38,449 nt of DNA. It comes from JAZOTM01 sp045657625 (GTDB taxonomy: Bacteria > Bacillota > Clostridia > Lachnospirales > Lachnospiraceae). A program made the translations under genes and the position numbers. The stretch covers positions 1-38,449 of the forward strand of contig JAZOTM010000045.1 of NCBI GenBank assembly GCA_045657625.1. The letters are read 5' to 3'. Under the pieces are notes generated by a model that had not been told where the DNA came from, did not search any database, and worked only from the letters and a program-made list of their open reading frames with translations. Shown here in pieces: positions 23,669 to 33,604 of this stretch (the stretch's first letter is position 1; each line of letters opens with the position of its first letter).

Positions 23669-26590
23669 TTGAAGGAATCAATCTTAGCATTATATGACGT
23701 GTTGGATGAACATGAAGTAAAAGATATTCATTCCAACGGAACACTATTAAAGCACAAAAAAAGTGGTGCAAGGGTTTTACTCTTGTCGAATGATGATGAA
23801 AATAAAGTATTTTACGTGGGATTCCGTACTCCGGTAGAAAATAGCACCGGTGTACCTCACATTATTGAACATAGCGTCCTTTGCGGCTCTGAAAAATTCC
23901 CGGCAAAGGATCCTTTTGTAGAATTGGTAAAGGGTTCTTTGAACACCTTTTTGAATGCCATGACTTATCCGGACAAGACCGTTTATCCGGTAGCCAGCTG
24001 CAACGACAAGGATTTCCAGAACTTGATGGATGTATATATGGATGCGGTGTTTCATCCAAACATTTACAAAAAACAGGAGATCTTTAAGCAGGAAGGTTGG
24101 CATTATGAATTAGAAGATGTGGACAGCGACCTGCAGATCAACGGCGTGGTTTACAACGAGATGAAGGGAGCCTTTTCTTCCCCGGAAGGTGTGTTGGAAA
24201 GACTGATTTTAAACTCCTTGCATCCGGATACCACTTACGGCAATGAGTCCGGCGGTGACCCGGAGGATATTCCAAATTTGACTTATGAAGATTATTTGGA
24301 TTTCCATAGAAGATATTATCATCCATGCAATTCTTACATTTATTTGTACGGAGATATGGATATGGAGGAGAAGCTCCTTTGGTTGGATGCAGAATACTTA
24401 TCCAAGTACGAGAAGATCGAATTGGATTCACGCATTCAGAAACAGGAAGCCTTTGAAAAACCGGTGGAATTGCATCACACCTACAATATTACCTCCACAG
24501 AATCCGAGCAGGAGAATACCTATCTTGCAGAGAATTTCTCCATCGGTACGGTTTTAGATGAAAAGCTTTACTTGGCTTTTGATATTTTGGATTATGCATT
24601 GCTTTCTATGCCGGGAGCACCTCTTCGTGAGGCACTTTTGAAACGCGGCATTGGAAAAGACATTATGGGTGGTTATGACGGCGGCACCTATCAGCCGATT
24701 TTCTCGATCATTGCAAAGAACACGGATTTAGAGAAAAAAGAAGAGTTCTTGCAGGTAATTCGTGAGACTTTGGAAGAACAGGTGAAGAACGGCGTAGATA
24801 AAAAAGCCATCTTAGCCGGCATCAATGCTTCGGAATTCCGTTTCCGTGAAGCAGACTTTGGCTCTTATCCAAAGGGATTGATTTACGGTTTGAATACTTT
24901 GACCAGCTGGATCTATGATGAAAATCGTCCTTACGTTTTTTTAGAGATGCTGGATACATACAAGTTCTTGCGTGAGCAGGTAGAGACCGATTATTTTGAA
25001 AAATTAATCGAGACCTATTTCTTGAACAACAAGCATGTTTCCGTGGTTGTGGTAGAACCGGAAAAGAACTTGAATGAAAAGAAAGAAGAGAAGTTGGCCA
25101 AGAAATTGGCAGAGTACAAGAGCACTCTTTCCAAAGAGGAAATCGAAGCGCTTGTGGCAGATACCAAGAATTTAAAAAAATACCAGGAAGAACCTTCCAC
25201 CATAGAAGAGTTGGAAAAGATTCCGGTTTTGGAAAGAAAGGATATTCGCAAATCTGTGCTTCCTTTCCAAAACGAATTGCGTGAGATTCAGGGCAGCAAG
25301 GCTTTGTTCCACGATATTTTCACCAATGGCATTTTGTATTTGCAGATGGTATTTGATGTGTCTCATTTAGAGGAGGAAGATTTCCCGTATTTGGCATTTA
25401 TGAATGCAGTTTTGGGATACATGGATACTTCCAAACATACCTATGGCGAAATTGCCAATGAAGTGAATTTCTACACCGGTGGTATTGGCGGCAGCTTCAA
25501 TATCTATACACCGGTAGAGGATTTGACCAATGCCAGAGCGACTTACGAACTGCGCGTCAAGAGTTTGTATGACAACTGCGTGCATGGCGTACGTATTTTA
25601 AATGAGATTTTGTTTGATACCGATTTGTCGGATGACAATCGTTTGCATGATATTTTGTTGGAATTAAAGTCCAAGTTGCAGATGAGTTTGCCGGCGGCCG
25701 GACACCAGACTGCAGTCCTTCGTGCAAGTTCTTATTTTTCCAAGGCTTCTCGTATGAAGGATTTGACCAGCGGCATTGCTTTTTATGAAGTGTTGGATGA
25801 TATCGAAAGCAACTTCGAGGAAAAGAAGGATTTCTTGCGTCAGCGAATTCGCGAAGTGCGTGAGAAGGTGCTGGATAAAGCAAATCTTTTGATTAACATT
25901 ACGGCAGACGAAGATGGGTTTGCTGTGACAGCCAAGGAGCTTCCGGTATTGTTGGAGAAAATCAAAGAGACCACACCTTACGAAGGCAAGGTAAAGGTGG
26001 TTTGCCGGAAGAAGAACGAAGGCTTTATGGATGCTTCCCAGGTACAGTACGTAGCCAGAACCGGAAACTTCCGCGAAGGTGGCTATACATATACCGGCGC
26101 ATTGAAGATTTTGGAAAAAGCCTTGAACTACGATTATTTGTGGAACAACATCCGTGTCATGGGCGGCGCTTACGGCTGCATGAGCGGATTTGCCAGAAAC
26201 GGTAACAGTTACTTTGCTTCTTACCGTGATCCGAATTTGAAAGCAACCAATGAAGTCTTTGACGGCATTGTGGATTACATTGAGAATTTCCATCCGTCAG
26301 AACGCGATATGACCAAGTTTGTCATTGGAACCATTAGCGATTTGGATACCCCATTGAATCCAAATGCCAAGGGAATTCGTTCTTTGGTGGCTTACCAGAC
26401 AGGCATTACAGAAGAAATGATTCAGAAGGAGAGAGATGAAATTTTAGGCGCGACCGAAGAAAGCGTGCGTAGCTTAAAAGGTCTTGTAGCAGAAGTGCTT
26501 TCTCAGAATTATCTGTGTGCCATTGGAAATGAAGGAGTTTTGAAGAAAGAAGACTCCATGTTTGATGAAAAGAAACCTTTGTTTAACTAA
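23669..26590 (+). CDS. insulinase family (M16C) zinc metallopeptidase
   Basis: A 973-residue peptidase resembling the presequence protease/Cym1 group. The inverted zinc motif HxxEH is intact (His64, Glu67, His68 in GVPHIIEHSVLCGS), and a downstream Glu lies in the FKQEGWHYELE region. Conserved GSLNTFLNAMTYPDKTVYP and GVVYNEMKGAFSSPE support the assignment. It has no signal peptide, so it is likely cytoplasmic and degrades peptides. The length matches four M16 domains. Translation starts at TTG: TAGGAGG at 23655-23661 is 7 nt away and no ATG is available near the N-terminus. Confidence 0.92.
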   Translation: MKESILALYDVLDEHEVKDIHSNGTLLKHKKSGARVLLLSNDDENKVFYVGFRTPVENSTGVPHIIEHSVLCGSEKFPAKDPFVELVKGSLNTFLNAMTYPDKTVYPVASCNDKDFQNLMDVYMDAVFHPNIYKKQEIFKQEGWHYELEDVDSDLQINGVVYNEMKGAFSSPEGVLERLILNSLHPDTTYGNESGGDPEDIPNLTYEDYLDFHRRYYHPCNSYIYLYGDMDMEEKLLWLDAEYLSKYEKIELDSRIQKQEAFEKPVELHHTYNITSTESEQENTYLAENFSIGTVLDEKLYLAFDILDYALLSMPGAPLREALLKRGIGKDIMGGYDGGTYQPIFSIIAKNTDLEKKEEFLQVIRETLEEQVKNGVDKKAILAGINASEFRFREADFGSYPKGLIYGLNTLTSWIYDENRPYVFLEMLDTYKFLREQVETDYFEKLIETYFLNNKHVSVVVVEPEKNLNEKKEEKLAKKLAEYKSTLSKEEIEALVADTKNLKKYQEEPSTIEELEKIPVLERKDIRKSVLPFQNELREIQGSKALFHDIFTNGILYLQMVFDVSHLEEEDFPYLAFMNAVLGYMDTSKHTYGEIANEVNFYTGGIGGSFNIYTPVEDLTNARATYELRVKSLYDNCVHGVRILNEILFDTDLSDDNRLHDILLELKSKLQMSLPAAGHQTAVLRASSYFSKASRMKDLTSGIAFYEVLDDIESNFEEKKDFLRQRIREVREKVLDKANLLINITADEDGFAVTAKELPVLLEKIKETTPYEGKVKVVCRKKNEGFMDASQVQYVARTGNFREGGYTYTGALKILEKALNYDYLWNNIRVMGGAYGCMSGFARNGNSYFASYRDPNLKATNEVFDGIVDYIENFHPSERDMTKFVIGTISDLDTPLNPNAKGIRSLVAYQTGITEEMIQKERDEILGATEESVRSLKGLVAEVLSQNYLCAIGNEGVLKKEDSMFDEKKPLFN

Positions 26591-26618
26591 CATAGGAACA
26601 TGTATTTAAAGGAGAATT

Positions 26619-27533
26619 ATGTCAGAAAATTTTAAATCAGGATTTGTTACGATTATCGGTAGACCAAACGTGGGAAAATCCACTTTGATGAATCGCCTGA
26701 TCGGACAGAAAATTGCCATTACTTCCAACAAACCGCAGACCACCAGAAACCGGATTCAAACGGTTTATACGGATGCGGAGAAGGGACAGATTGTTTTCTT
26801 GGATACCCCGGGTATTCATAAGGCAAAAAACAAACTGGGTGAATTCATGGTGAATGTTGCCGAGCACACCTTGCGTGAGGTGGATGTGATCCTTTGGCTT
26901 GTGGAGCCGACGGATTATATCGGCGCAGGAGAGCAGCACATCATTGAAAAATTGAAACAGGTGGACACTCCTGTGATTTTGGTTATCAATAAATTGGATA
27001 CTTTGGCCAACAAGGATGAGGTATTGCAGTACATTGATGTTTACCGTAAAGTAATGGATTTTGATGAAATCATTCCTTTGTCTGCGCTTCGAGGAGAAAA
27101 CACAGAGGAGTTGGTGGACTTAATCTTTAAATATTTGCCCTATGGACCTATGTTTTACGATGAGGATACCATTACGGATCAGCCGGAAAGACAGATTGTG
27201 GCAGAAATCATTCGTGAAAAAGCCCTTCATGCATTGAGCGATGAGATCCCGCATGGGATTGCAGTATCCATTGAACAGATGAAGGAAAGAAAGAACGGGC
27301 AGATCATAGATATCGATGCCACCATTATTTGTGAAAGAGATTCTCACAAGGGAATCATCATTGGCAAGGGTGGAAGCATGTTGAAGAAAATCGGTACCAA
27401 TGCGCGTTACGAAATCGAACGTTTGCTGGATTGCCAGGTAAACTTAAAGCTTTGGGTAAAAGTAAAGAAGGATTGGCGTGACAGCGATTTCTTGATTAAA
27501 AACTTTGGCTATAAGGAAGATGATTATTCATGA
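26619..27533 (+). CDS. era: GTPase Era
   Basis: Ribosome-associated GTPase needed for 30S assembly. The 304 residues show the P-loop GRPNVGKST (14-22), the switch II DTPGIHKAKNKLGEFM, the base-recognition NKLD and a C-terminal KH domain with GKGGSMLKKIG. It has an AAGGAG site and lies 28 nt after the peptidase gene. Its stop overlaps the recO start by 4 nt (ATGA), giving translational coupling. Confidence 0.95.
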   Translation: MSENFKSGFVTIIGRPNVGKSTLMNRLIGQKIAITSNKPQTTRNRIQTVYTDAEKGQIVFLDTPGIHKAKNKLGEFMVNVAEHTLREVDVILWLVEPTDYIGAGEQHIIEKLKQVDTPVILVINKLDTLANKDEVLQYIDVYRKVMDFDEIIPLSALRGENTEELVDLIFKYLPYGPMFYDEDTITDQPERQIVAEIIREKALHALSDEIPHGIAVSIEQMKERKNGQIIDIDATIICERDSHKGIIIGKGGSMLKKIGTNARYEIERLLDCQVNLKLWVKVKKDWRDSDFLIKNFGYKEDDYS

Positions 27534-28282
27534 GTCAAAACGTGGTAATGACCGGTATGGTGTTACAGGTGAGTCCCATTGGGGATTATGATAAACGGGT
27601 GGTACTTCTGACGAAGGAAAAAGGAAAAATTCATGCCTTTGCCAGAGGAGCCAGACGCCCGGCCAGTTCTTTGCTGGCGGCCACCAGCCCTTTTTGCTTT
27701 GGAGAGTTCGAGCTCTTTGAAGGAAAAAGTTCATATAACCTGGTCAAAGCCAATATCTCGAATTTTTTCAGAGATTTGACCATGGAGCCGGAAGCCTCTA
27801 CCTATGGGTTTTATTTTTTGGAAGTGGCTTCTTATTTTGCGCAGGAAAACAACGACGAAACAGAAATGCTCAAATTGCTCTATATGTCACTGCGGGCATT
27901 GGAAAATCCATCCATTCCCAATGGACTGGTGCGCAGCGTGTTTGAACTGAAAACTTTGGTGATTAACGGTGAGTATCCCAATGTATTTTCTTGTGTCAAA
28001 TGTGGGAAAAAAGAAGATTTGGTCTATTTTTCCCCGAGAAAAAGTGGTACAGTATGTGAGGAATGTAAGCCCTTGGTAAGAGGGAAAAAGATACATTTGG
28101 ACGATACGTTGTTGTATACGTTACAATTTGTAATTGCCACTCCGGTGGAAAAACTGTATCGTTTTACATTAAAAGAAGAATCGTTGCGACAGTTTCAGGA
28201 ACTGCTTCAGGAATTCTGGGAATTGCATGTACATCACCAATTCCGTTCGTTGCAGGTGCTGTCAGAGATGTTCTTCAATTAG
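27530..28282 (+). CDS. recO: DNA repair protein RecO
   Basis: Recombination mediator that loads RecA with RecR in the RecFOR pathway. The 250 residues have the N-terminal OB-fold (TGMVLQVSPIGDYDKRVVLLT, FARGARRPAS) and a four-cysteine zinc site (CVKCGKK ... CEEC). It overlaps era by 4 nt. The era-recO-glyS order matches Bacillus and other Firmicutes. Confidence 0.93.
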   Translation: MSQNVVMTGMVLQVSPIGDYDKRVVLLTKEKGKIHAFARGARRPASSLLAATSPFCFGEFELFEGKSSYNLVKANISNFFRDLTMEPEASTYGFYFLEVASYFAQENNDETEMLKLLYMSLRALENPSIPNGLVRSVFELKTLVINGEYPNVFSCVKCGKKEDLVYFSPRKSGTVCEECKPLVRGKKIHLDDTLLYTLQFVIATPVEKLYRFTLKEESLRQFQELLQEFWELHVHHQFRSLQVLSEMFFN

Positions 28283-28292
28283 GGAGGATACG

Positions 28293-28934
28293 ATGAAAAA
28301 GATTGGAAAAAGAGGGAGTCTTTTGCTTGCCCTTGTGATGTTGGTTGGCGTTTTTGCCGGGTGTGGTAGCTCTGATGTTACGGAAAATACCATCGAGGTC
28401 AAGAAAAATGGCAGCATCACAGAAACTTTAGTGGAGACCTTGGACCAGGATTATTACGACGAAGATGAGTTGGAAGCCTTCATTGATGATGCGATTTCTG
28501 CTTATGACGGGTCTGCAGGTTCTGTAAAGAAAAAGAAGTTTTCTGTAAAAGATGGAGTCGCTACTTTGGTTTTAAAATACGAAAGTTCAGATGCATACGC
28601 TGCTTTTAACGAGACAGAAATGTATGCCGGAACCATCGTAAAAGCCTTGGCAGAAGGGTATGAATTTGACGAAGCTCTTTATGATGTCAGTGGCAGCACA
28701 GAAAGTGATTCTACCGAAGACAGTCTGGGTGGAAGCCAGGTTTCAAAATCAGAAGTGACCGGATATCCATCTTATGGTGTTGTGGTATTAAAAGAAAATA
28801 CCAATGTAAAGGTATCAGGAACAATCGTTTATACCACCTCCAATGTGGAGGTTTTATCCAAGAATGAAGCCAGTGTCACCGGTTATACGGAGAATGGCGG
28901 GTTTGATTCTTACACATACATTATTTATAAATAA
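28293..28934 (+). CDS. putative lipoprotein of unknown function
   Basis: A 213-residue secreted lipoprotein. It has a positively charged start, a hydrophobic stretch and a lipobox VFAGC with the lipidated Cys at residue 24, followed by Ser/Asp. The mature part is acidic, has a Ser-rich linker (about residues 143-160) and ends in beta-rich repeats. I do not recognise a domain. The frame extends 22 codons upstream inside recO, but the ATG at 28293 follows AGGGAGG and gives a proper signal peptide. It lies between recO and glyS in the same operon; no functional link is evident. Confidence 0.75.
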   Translation: MKKIGKRGSLLLALVMLVGVFAGCGSSDVTENTIEVKKNGSITETLVETLDQDYYDEDELEAFIDDAISAYDGSAGSVKKKKFSVKDGVATLVLKYESSDAYAAFNETEMYAGTIVKALAEGYEFDEALYDVSGSTESDSTEDSLGGSQVSKSEVTGYPSYGVVVLKENTNVKVSGTIVYTTSNVEVLSKNEASVTGYTENGGFDSYTYIIYK

Positions 28935-28950
28935 CATTTAGGAGATTATT

Positions 28951-30348
28951 ATGGAAAAAACAATGGAAAAAATTGTTGCCTTGGCAAAGGCAAGAGGATT
29001 TGTTTATCCCGGTTCTGAAATCTACGGAGGACTTGCCAATACATGGGACTATGGTCATCTTGGAGTAGAATTAAAGAACAATGTAAAAAAAGCTTGGTGG
29101 AAGAAATTCGTGCAGGAAAATCCTTACAACGTAGGTGTTGACTGTGCGATTTTGATGAATCCTCAGACTTGGATTGCCAGTGGCCATTTAGGCGGCTTTT
29201 CCGATCCATTGATGGATTGCAAAGAATGTCACGAAAGATTCCGTGCAGACAAAATCATCGAAGATTTTGCCGGAGAACACGGTATCGCTTTAGAGAGCTC
29301 TGTAGATGGATGGAGCAATGAAGATATGGTGAAGTTCATCGACGACAACAACGTACCTTGCCCATCTTGTGGAAAGCACAACTTCACAGATATCAGACAG
29401 TTTAACTTGATGTTCAAGACCTTCCAGGGTGTTACAGAAGACGCAAAGAACACCGTTTATTTACGTCCGGAAACAGCACAGGGTATTTTCGTAAATTTCA
29501 AGAACGTACAGAGAACATCCAGAAAGAAGATTCCATTTGGTATTGCCCAGGTCGGAAAATCTTTCCGTAACGAAATCACACCTGGTAACTTTACTTTCCG
29601 TACCAGAGAATTTGAACAGATGGAATTGGAATTCTTCTGCGAGCCGGGTACCGATATGGAATGGTTCCAGTATTGGAGAGGATTCTGCAGAGATTGGTTA
29701 CTTTCTCTTGGAATCAAAGAAGACGAAATGCGTTTAAGAGATCATGATCAGGATGAGCTTTCCTTCTACTCAAAGGGAACCACCGATATCGAGTTCTTAT
29801 TCCCGTTTGGATGGGGCGAACTTTGGGGTATCGCAGATCGTACCGATTATGACCTTGGTCGTCATCAGGAAACCAGTGGACAGGATTTGACTTACTTCGA
29901 CGACGTAAAGAACGAGCGTTACCTTCCATACGTTATCGAGCCTTCTCTTGGTGCAGACAGAGTGGTACTTGCATTCCTTTGCGCTGCATACGACGAAGAG
30001 AACATCGGTACCGAAGAAAAACCGGATATGAGAACAGTCATGCATTTCCATCCGGCGCTTGCTCCAATCAAGATTGGTGTATTACCACTTTCTAAGAAAT
30101 TAAACGAAGGCGCAGAAAAAGTCTTTGCGGAATTATCAAAGACCTACAACTGCGAATTTGATGATAGAGGAAACATCGGTAAGAGATATCGTAGACAGGA
30201 CGAAATCGGTACTCCATTCTGCGTAACTTACGATTTTGACTCCGAAGAAGATCAGGCAGTTACCGTTCGTGACCGTGACACCATGGAACAGGAACGCGTA
30301 AAGATCGCAGACTTGAACCAGTACTTCGCTGAGAAGTTTGCATTCTAA
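28951..30348 (+). CDS. glyS: glycyl-tRNA synthetase (dimeric type)
   Basis: Class II synthetase of the alpha2 (eukaryote/archaea-like) type, 465 residues. It carries the N-terminal GFVYPGSEIYGGLANTWDYG, a zinc-type cysteine pair (CKECHERFRADK ... CPSCGKHNF), motif 2 (FRNEITPG), motif 3 (GADRVVLAFL) and a C-terminal anticodon-binding domain. It begins 16 nt after the lipoprotein gene behind AGGAG. No T-box leader precedes it, so glycine-responsive control would have to act further upstream. Confidence 0.95.
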   Translation: MEKTMEKIVALAKARGFVYPGSEIYGGLANTWDYGHLGVELKNNVKKAWWKKFVQENPYNVGVDCAILMNPQTWIASGHLGGFSDPLMDCKECHERFRADKIIEDFAGEHGIALESSVDGWSNEDMVKFIDDNNVPCPSCGKHNFTDIRQFNLMFKTFQGVTEDAKNTVYLRPETAQGIFVNFKNVQRTSRKKIPFGIAQVGKSFRNEITPGNFTFRTREFEQMELEFFCEPGTDMEWFQYWRGFCRDWLLSLGIKEDEMRLRDHDQDELSFYSKGTTDIEFLFPFGWGELWGIADRTDYDLGRHQETSGQDLTYFDDVKNERYLPYVIEPSLGADRVVLAFLCAAYDEENIGTEEKPDMRTVMHFHPALAPIKIGVLPLSKKLNEGAEKVFAELSKTYNCEFDDRGNIGKRYRRQDEIGTPFCVTYDFDSEEDQAVTVRDRDTMEQERVKIADLNQYFAEKFAF

Positions 30349-30381
30349 TTGTAGCATAAGACATAGCTCGGAAGGGGTTGG

Positions 30382-30411
30382 AAAAGAACATGCTTTGGCA
30401 TGTTCTTTTTT
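30382..30411 (+). terminator. intrinsic terminator after glyS
   Basis: A 12-bp perfect stem (30382-30393 with 30398-30409), loop TTTG, then T residues. It ends the peptidase-era-recO-lipoprotein-glyS block. Confidence 0.92.
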
Positions 30412-30455
30412 GATTTGTTGTGAGCCGTCAGGAAAATGCACAAAGAAGCGCTTAT

Positions 30456-30603
30456 ACAATTTTCTTGAATTGTTTGGAAAGTCACACAATTTGTATTTTG
30501 ACAAAAGTGCCGACTTTGTCAAAGAAATACAGCGGTTTTTGCCGGAATTGTATCAAATTCTAACAGATAAAGAGCAAATGCAATTTTTTTTCAACAAATT
30601 GCA
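30456..30603. repeat. cluster of inverted repeats in the glyS-ppdK gap
   Basis: The 389-nt gap between glyS and ppdK has no convincing gene. Besides the glyS terminator and the ppdK promoter it holds three inverted repeats: ACAATT/AATTGT at about 30456-30473, TTGACAAA/TTTGTCAA at 30498-30522, and TGCAATTT/AAATTGCA at 30579-30603. The middle one includes a consensus -35 box. They could be operators or RNA structures upstream of ppdK. Confidence 0.5.
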
Positions 30604-30614
30604 CAGAAAACCCC

Positions 30615-30642
30615 TTGCGAAACACAAAATCTATGATAAAAT
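30615..30642 (+). promoter_or_regulatory. promoter of ppdK
   Basis: TTGCGA (30615-30620) and an extended -10 (TGATAAAAT, -10 box 30637-30642) are separated by 16 nt. It predicts a leader of nearly 90 nt with AGGAGG at 30723-30728. Confidence 0.6.
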
Positions 30643-30737
30643 ATTCATATGCGTCCAAGATAGTGGGGGAAAACTGAATTTACAGACTATTTCGGGCGGT
30701 TGATTGTATTATTGTTTTTTTTAGGAGGATTTAGGAA

Positions 30738-33371
30738 ATGGCTAACAAATGGGTTTACTTGTTCACAGAAGGCAATGCCGACATGCGTGAACTACTGGGA
30801 GGAAAAGGCGCTAACCTTGCAGAGATGACAAAAATTGGACTTCCGGTACCGCAGGGCTTCACAATTACAACAGAAGCTTGCACACAGTACTATGAAGATG
30901 GACGTGAAATCAATGCGGAAATCCAGGGACAGATTAACGAATACATCGTTAAAATGGAAGAGATTACAGGCAAAAAATTCGGAGATAAAGAGAATCCACT
31001 TCTTGTTTCCGTTCGCTCAGGTGCCAGAGCTTCAATGCCGGGTATGATGGATACAATTTTGAACCTCGGATTAAATGAAGAGGTTGTAGAAGTAATCGCA
31101 AAGAAATCCAACAATCCACGTTGGGCTTGGGATTGCTACAGAAGATTCATTCAAATGTATTCTGACGTTGTTATGGAAGTTGGAAAGAAATACTTTGAAG
31201 AATTAATCGATGAAATGAAAGAAAAGAGAGGGGTTAAGCAGGACGTGGAATTGACTGCTGATGATTTAAAAGAACTTGCTTCTCAGTTTAAAGCAGAGTA
31301 CAAGTCCAAAATCGGTACAGACTTCCCGGATGATCCAAAGGAACAGTTGATGGGAGCTGTAAAGGCTGTATTCCGTTCTTGGGACAACCCACGTGCAAAC
31401 GTTTATCGTAGAGACAACGATATTCCATATTCTTGGGGAACTGCTGTAAACGTTCAGTCTATGGCTTTTGGTAATATGGGAGATGATTGTGGTACAGGTG
31501 TTGCATTCACTCGTGATCCTGCTACCGGAGAAAAGGGACTTTTCGGTGAGTTCTTAACAAACGCTCAGGGTGAAGACGTTGTTGCAGGTGTTCGTACACC
31601 AATGCACATTACAGAAATGGAACAGAAGTTCCCGGAAGCTTTCGCTCAGTTCAAAGACGTTTGCAAGACTTTGGAAAGCCACTACAGAGATATGCAGGAT
31701 ATGGAATTTACTGTTGAAAACGGAAAACTCTATATGTTGCAGACCAGAAATGGTAAGAGAACTGCACAGGCAGCTTTGAAGATTGCTTGTGATTTAGTAG
31801 ATGAAGGCATGAGAACAGAAGAAGAAGCAGTTGCTATGATTGATCCAAGAAACTTGGATACATTGCTTCATCCACAGTTCGATGCAGCTGCATTAAAGGC
31901 AGCAACACCACTTGGCAAAGGTTTGGGAGCTTCTCCTGGAGCTGCTTGCGGTAAAGTGGTATTTACAGCAGATGATGCGGTTGAATGGGCAGCTAGAGGC
32001 GAAAAGGTTGTATTGGTTCGTTTGGAAACATCTCCGGAAGATATTACCGGTATGAAAGCAGCGCAGGGTATCTTGACTGTTCGTGGTGGTATGACTTCTC
32101 ATGCAGCTGTTGTTGCTAGAGGTATGGGAGAGTGCTGTGTATCCGGATGTGGAGACATCAACATGGATGAAGACAACAAGAAATTTACTCTTGCAGGAAA
32201 AGAATTCCATGAAGGAGATTTCCTTTCTATCGATGGTACAACAGGAAATATTTATGAAGGTGTTATCCCAACAGTTGATGCTAAGATTGCCGGAGAATTC
32301 GGACGTATCATGGCATGGGCTGATAAATATCGTAAATTAAAAGTTCGTACAAATGCAGATACTCCTGCAGATGCAAAGAAAGCAAGAGAACTTGGTGCAG
32401 AAGGTATCGGACTTTGTCGTACAGAGCATATGTTCTTCGAAGAAGACAGAATCGCTGCATTCCGTGAAATGATTTGTGCAGATACCGCAGAAGAAAGAGA
32501 AGCTGCTCTTGAAAAGATTCTTCCTTATCAGCAGGGAGACTTCAAAGCACTTTATGAAGCATTGGAAGGAAATCCGGTTACTATCCGTTTCTTAGATCCA
32601 CCACTTCATGAATTCGTTCCTACAGAAGAAGACGATATCAAGAAATTAGCAGATGCTCAGGGCAAGAGCGTAGAAGAAATCAAAGCAATTATTGCTTCTC
32701 TTCATGAGTTCAACCCAATGATGGGACATCGTGGATGCCGTCTTGCTGTTACTTATCCGGAAATCGCAAAGATGCAGACAAAGGCTGTTATTCGTGCAGC
32801 ACTTGAAGTGCAGAAAGAGCATCCGGATTGGAATGTAAAACCGGAAATCATGATTCCACTTACCAGTGAAGTAAAGGAATTAAAATATGTTAAGAAGTTC
32901 GTTGTAGAGACAGCAGATGCAGAAATCAAAGCTGCCGGTGCTACCTTAGAATACGAAGTAGGTACTATGATCGAAATCCCAAGAGCAGCATTGACCGCTG
33001 ATGAGATTGCAAAGGAAGCTGATTTCTTCTGCTTCGGTACCAACGACTTAACACAGATGACATTTGGTTTCTCTCGTGATGATGCCGGCAAGTTCTTAGA
33101 TGCATACTATGATGCTAAGATTTTTGAAAATGACCCATTTGCAAAATTGGATCAGACAGGTGTTGGTAAATTAATGGATATGAGTTTGAAACTTGGACGT
33201 CCGGTAAATCCATCACTTCATGCCGGAATCTGTGGAGAGCATGGTGGAGATCCATCATCCGTTGAATTCTGCCACAAGATTGGTTTGGATTATGTATCTT
33301 GCTCACCATTCCGTGTACCGGTTGCAAGATTGGCTGCAGCACAGGCAGCTATCGCCGAGTCACGTCAGTAA
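30738..33371 (+). CDS. ppdK: pyruvate, phosphate dikinase
   Basis: Interconverts pyruvate, ATP and phosphate with phosphoenolpyruvate, AMP and pyrophosphate; in anaerobes it can run in the glycolytic direction with pyrophosphate. The 877 residues show the N-terminal nucleotide-binding domain (LGGKGANLAEM; VSVRSGARASMPGMMDTILN), the phosphohistidine loop GGMTSHAAVVARGMG with His455, and the C-terminal PEP/pyruvate barrel with GLCRTEHMF, CFGTNDLTQMTFG and the catalytic Cys832 in HAGICGEHGGDP. All key residues are intact and the length is standard. It is monocistronic, with its own promoter and terminator. Confidence 0.97.
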   Translation: MANKWVYLFTEGNADMRELLGGKGANLAEMTKIGLPVPQGFTITTEACTQYYEDGREINAEIQGQINEYIVKMEEITGKKFGDKENPLLVSVRSGARASMPGMMDTILNLGLNEEVVEVIAKKSNNPRWAWDCYRRFIQMYSDVVMEVGKKYFEELIDEMKEKRGVKQDVELTADDLKELASQFKAEYKSKIGTDFPDDPKEQLMGAVKAVFRSWDNPRANVYRRDNDIPYSWGTAVNVQSMAFGNMGDDCGTGVAFTRDPATGEKGLFGEFLTNAQGEDVVAGVRTPMHITEMEQKFPEAFAQFKDVCKTLESHYRDMQDMEFTVENGKLYMLQTRNGKRTAQAALKIACDLVDEGMRTEEEAVAMIDPRNLDTLLHPQFDAAALKAATPLGKGLGASPGAACGKVVFTADDAVEWAARGEKVVLVRLETSPEDITGMKAAQGILTVRGGMTSHAAVVARGMGECCVSGCGDINMDEDNKKFTLAGKEFHEGDFLSIDGTTGNIYEGVIPTVDAKIAGEFGRIMAWADKYRKLKVRTNADTPADAKKARELGAEGIGLCRTEHMFFEEDRIAAFREMICADTAEEREAALEKILPYQQGDFKALYEALEGNPVTIRFLDPPLHEFVPTEEDDIKKLADAQGKSVEEIKAIIASLHEFNPMMGHRGCRLAVTYPEIAKMQTKAVIRAALEVQKEHPDWNVKPEIMIPLTSEVKELKYVKKFVVETADAEIKAAGATLEYEVGTMIEIPRAALTADEIAKEADFFCFGTNDLTQMTFGFSRDDAGKFLDAYYDAKIFENDPFAKLDQTGVGKLMDMSLKLGRPVNPSLHAGICGEHGGDPSSVEFCHKIGLDYVSCSPFRVPVARLAAAQAAIAESRQ

Positions 33372-33497
33372 GCGAGACCAGTTGTTTTTTGGGAACGTTT
33401 GAAATTTCGAAAGATTTTATGAGACAATCTTCAAAGATTTATCATAAGAAAAACGGGTTCAGATTTCCCGAAAAGCTTGTAATTAAGCTATTTCTAG
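33372..33497. other. non-coding stretch after ppdK
   Basis: There is no gene and no recognised element between the ppdK stop and its terminator; the stretch is AT-rich. The whole ppdK-to-XRE gap is 322 nt and is otherwise covered by the terminator and operator entries. Confidence 0.5.
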
Positions 33498-33534
33498 TAT
33501 AGGGTGTCTACTTTAGACGCCCTATATTTTTTTT
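33498..33534 (+). terminator. intrinsic terminator after ppdK
   Basis: A 13-bp stem with one G-U pair (TATAGGGTGTCTA / TAGACGCCCTATA), loop CTT, then eight T residues. I take it as the end of the core chromosomal part of the window. Confidence 0.9.
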
Positions 33535-33604
33535 ACACAAGAATAAAATCAATTAAGCTGCCGGGGTACTTCATACATTTTTTGCTGACTACATTCGACA
33601 AAAT

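Noticed and set aside
25664..26293. 209-codon minus-strand frame opposite the M16C peptidase gene
   Set aside because: It is antisense to a full-length, motif-intact gene, with no start signals.
30338..30703. 121-codon plus-strand frame between glyS and ppdK
   Set aside because: It begins inside the end of glyS, runs straight through a strong terminator hairpin, lacks a ribosome binding site, overlaps the ppdK promoter and matches no family I recognise.
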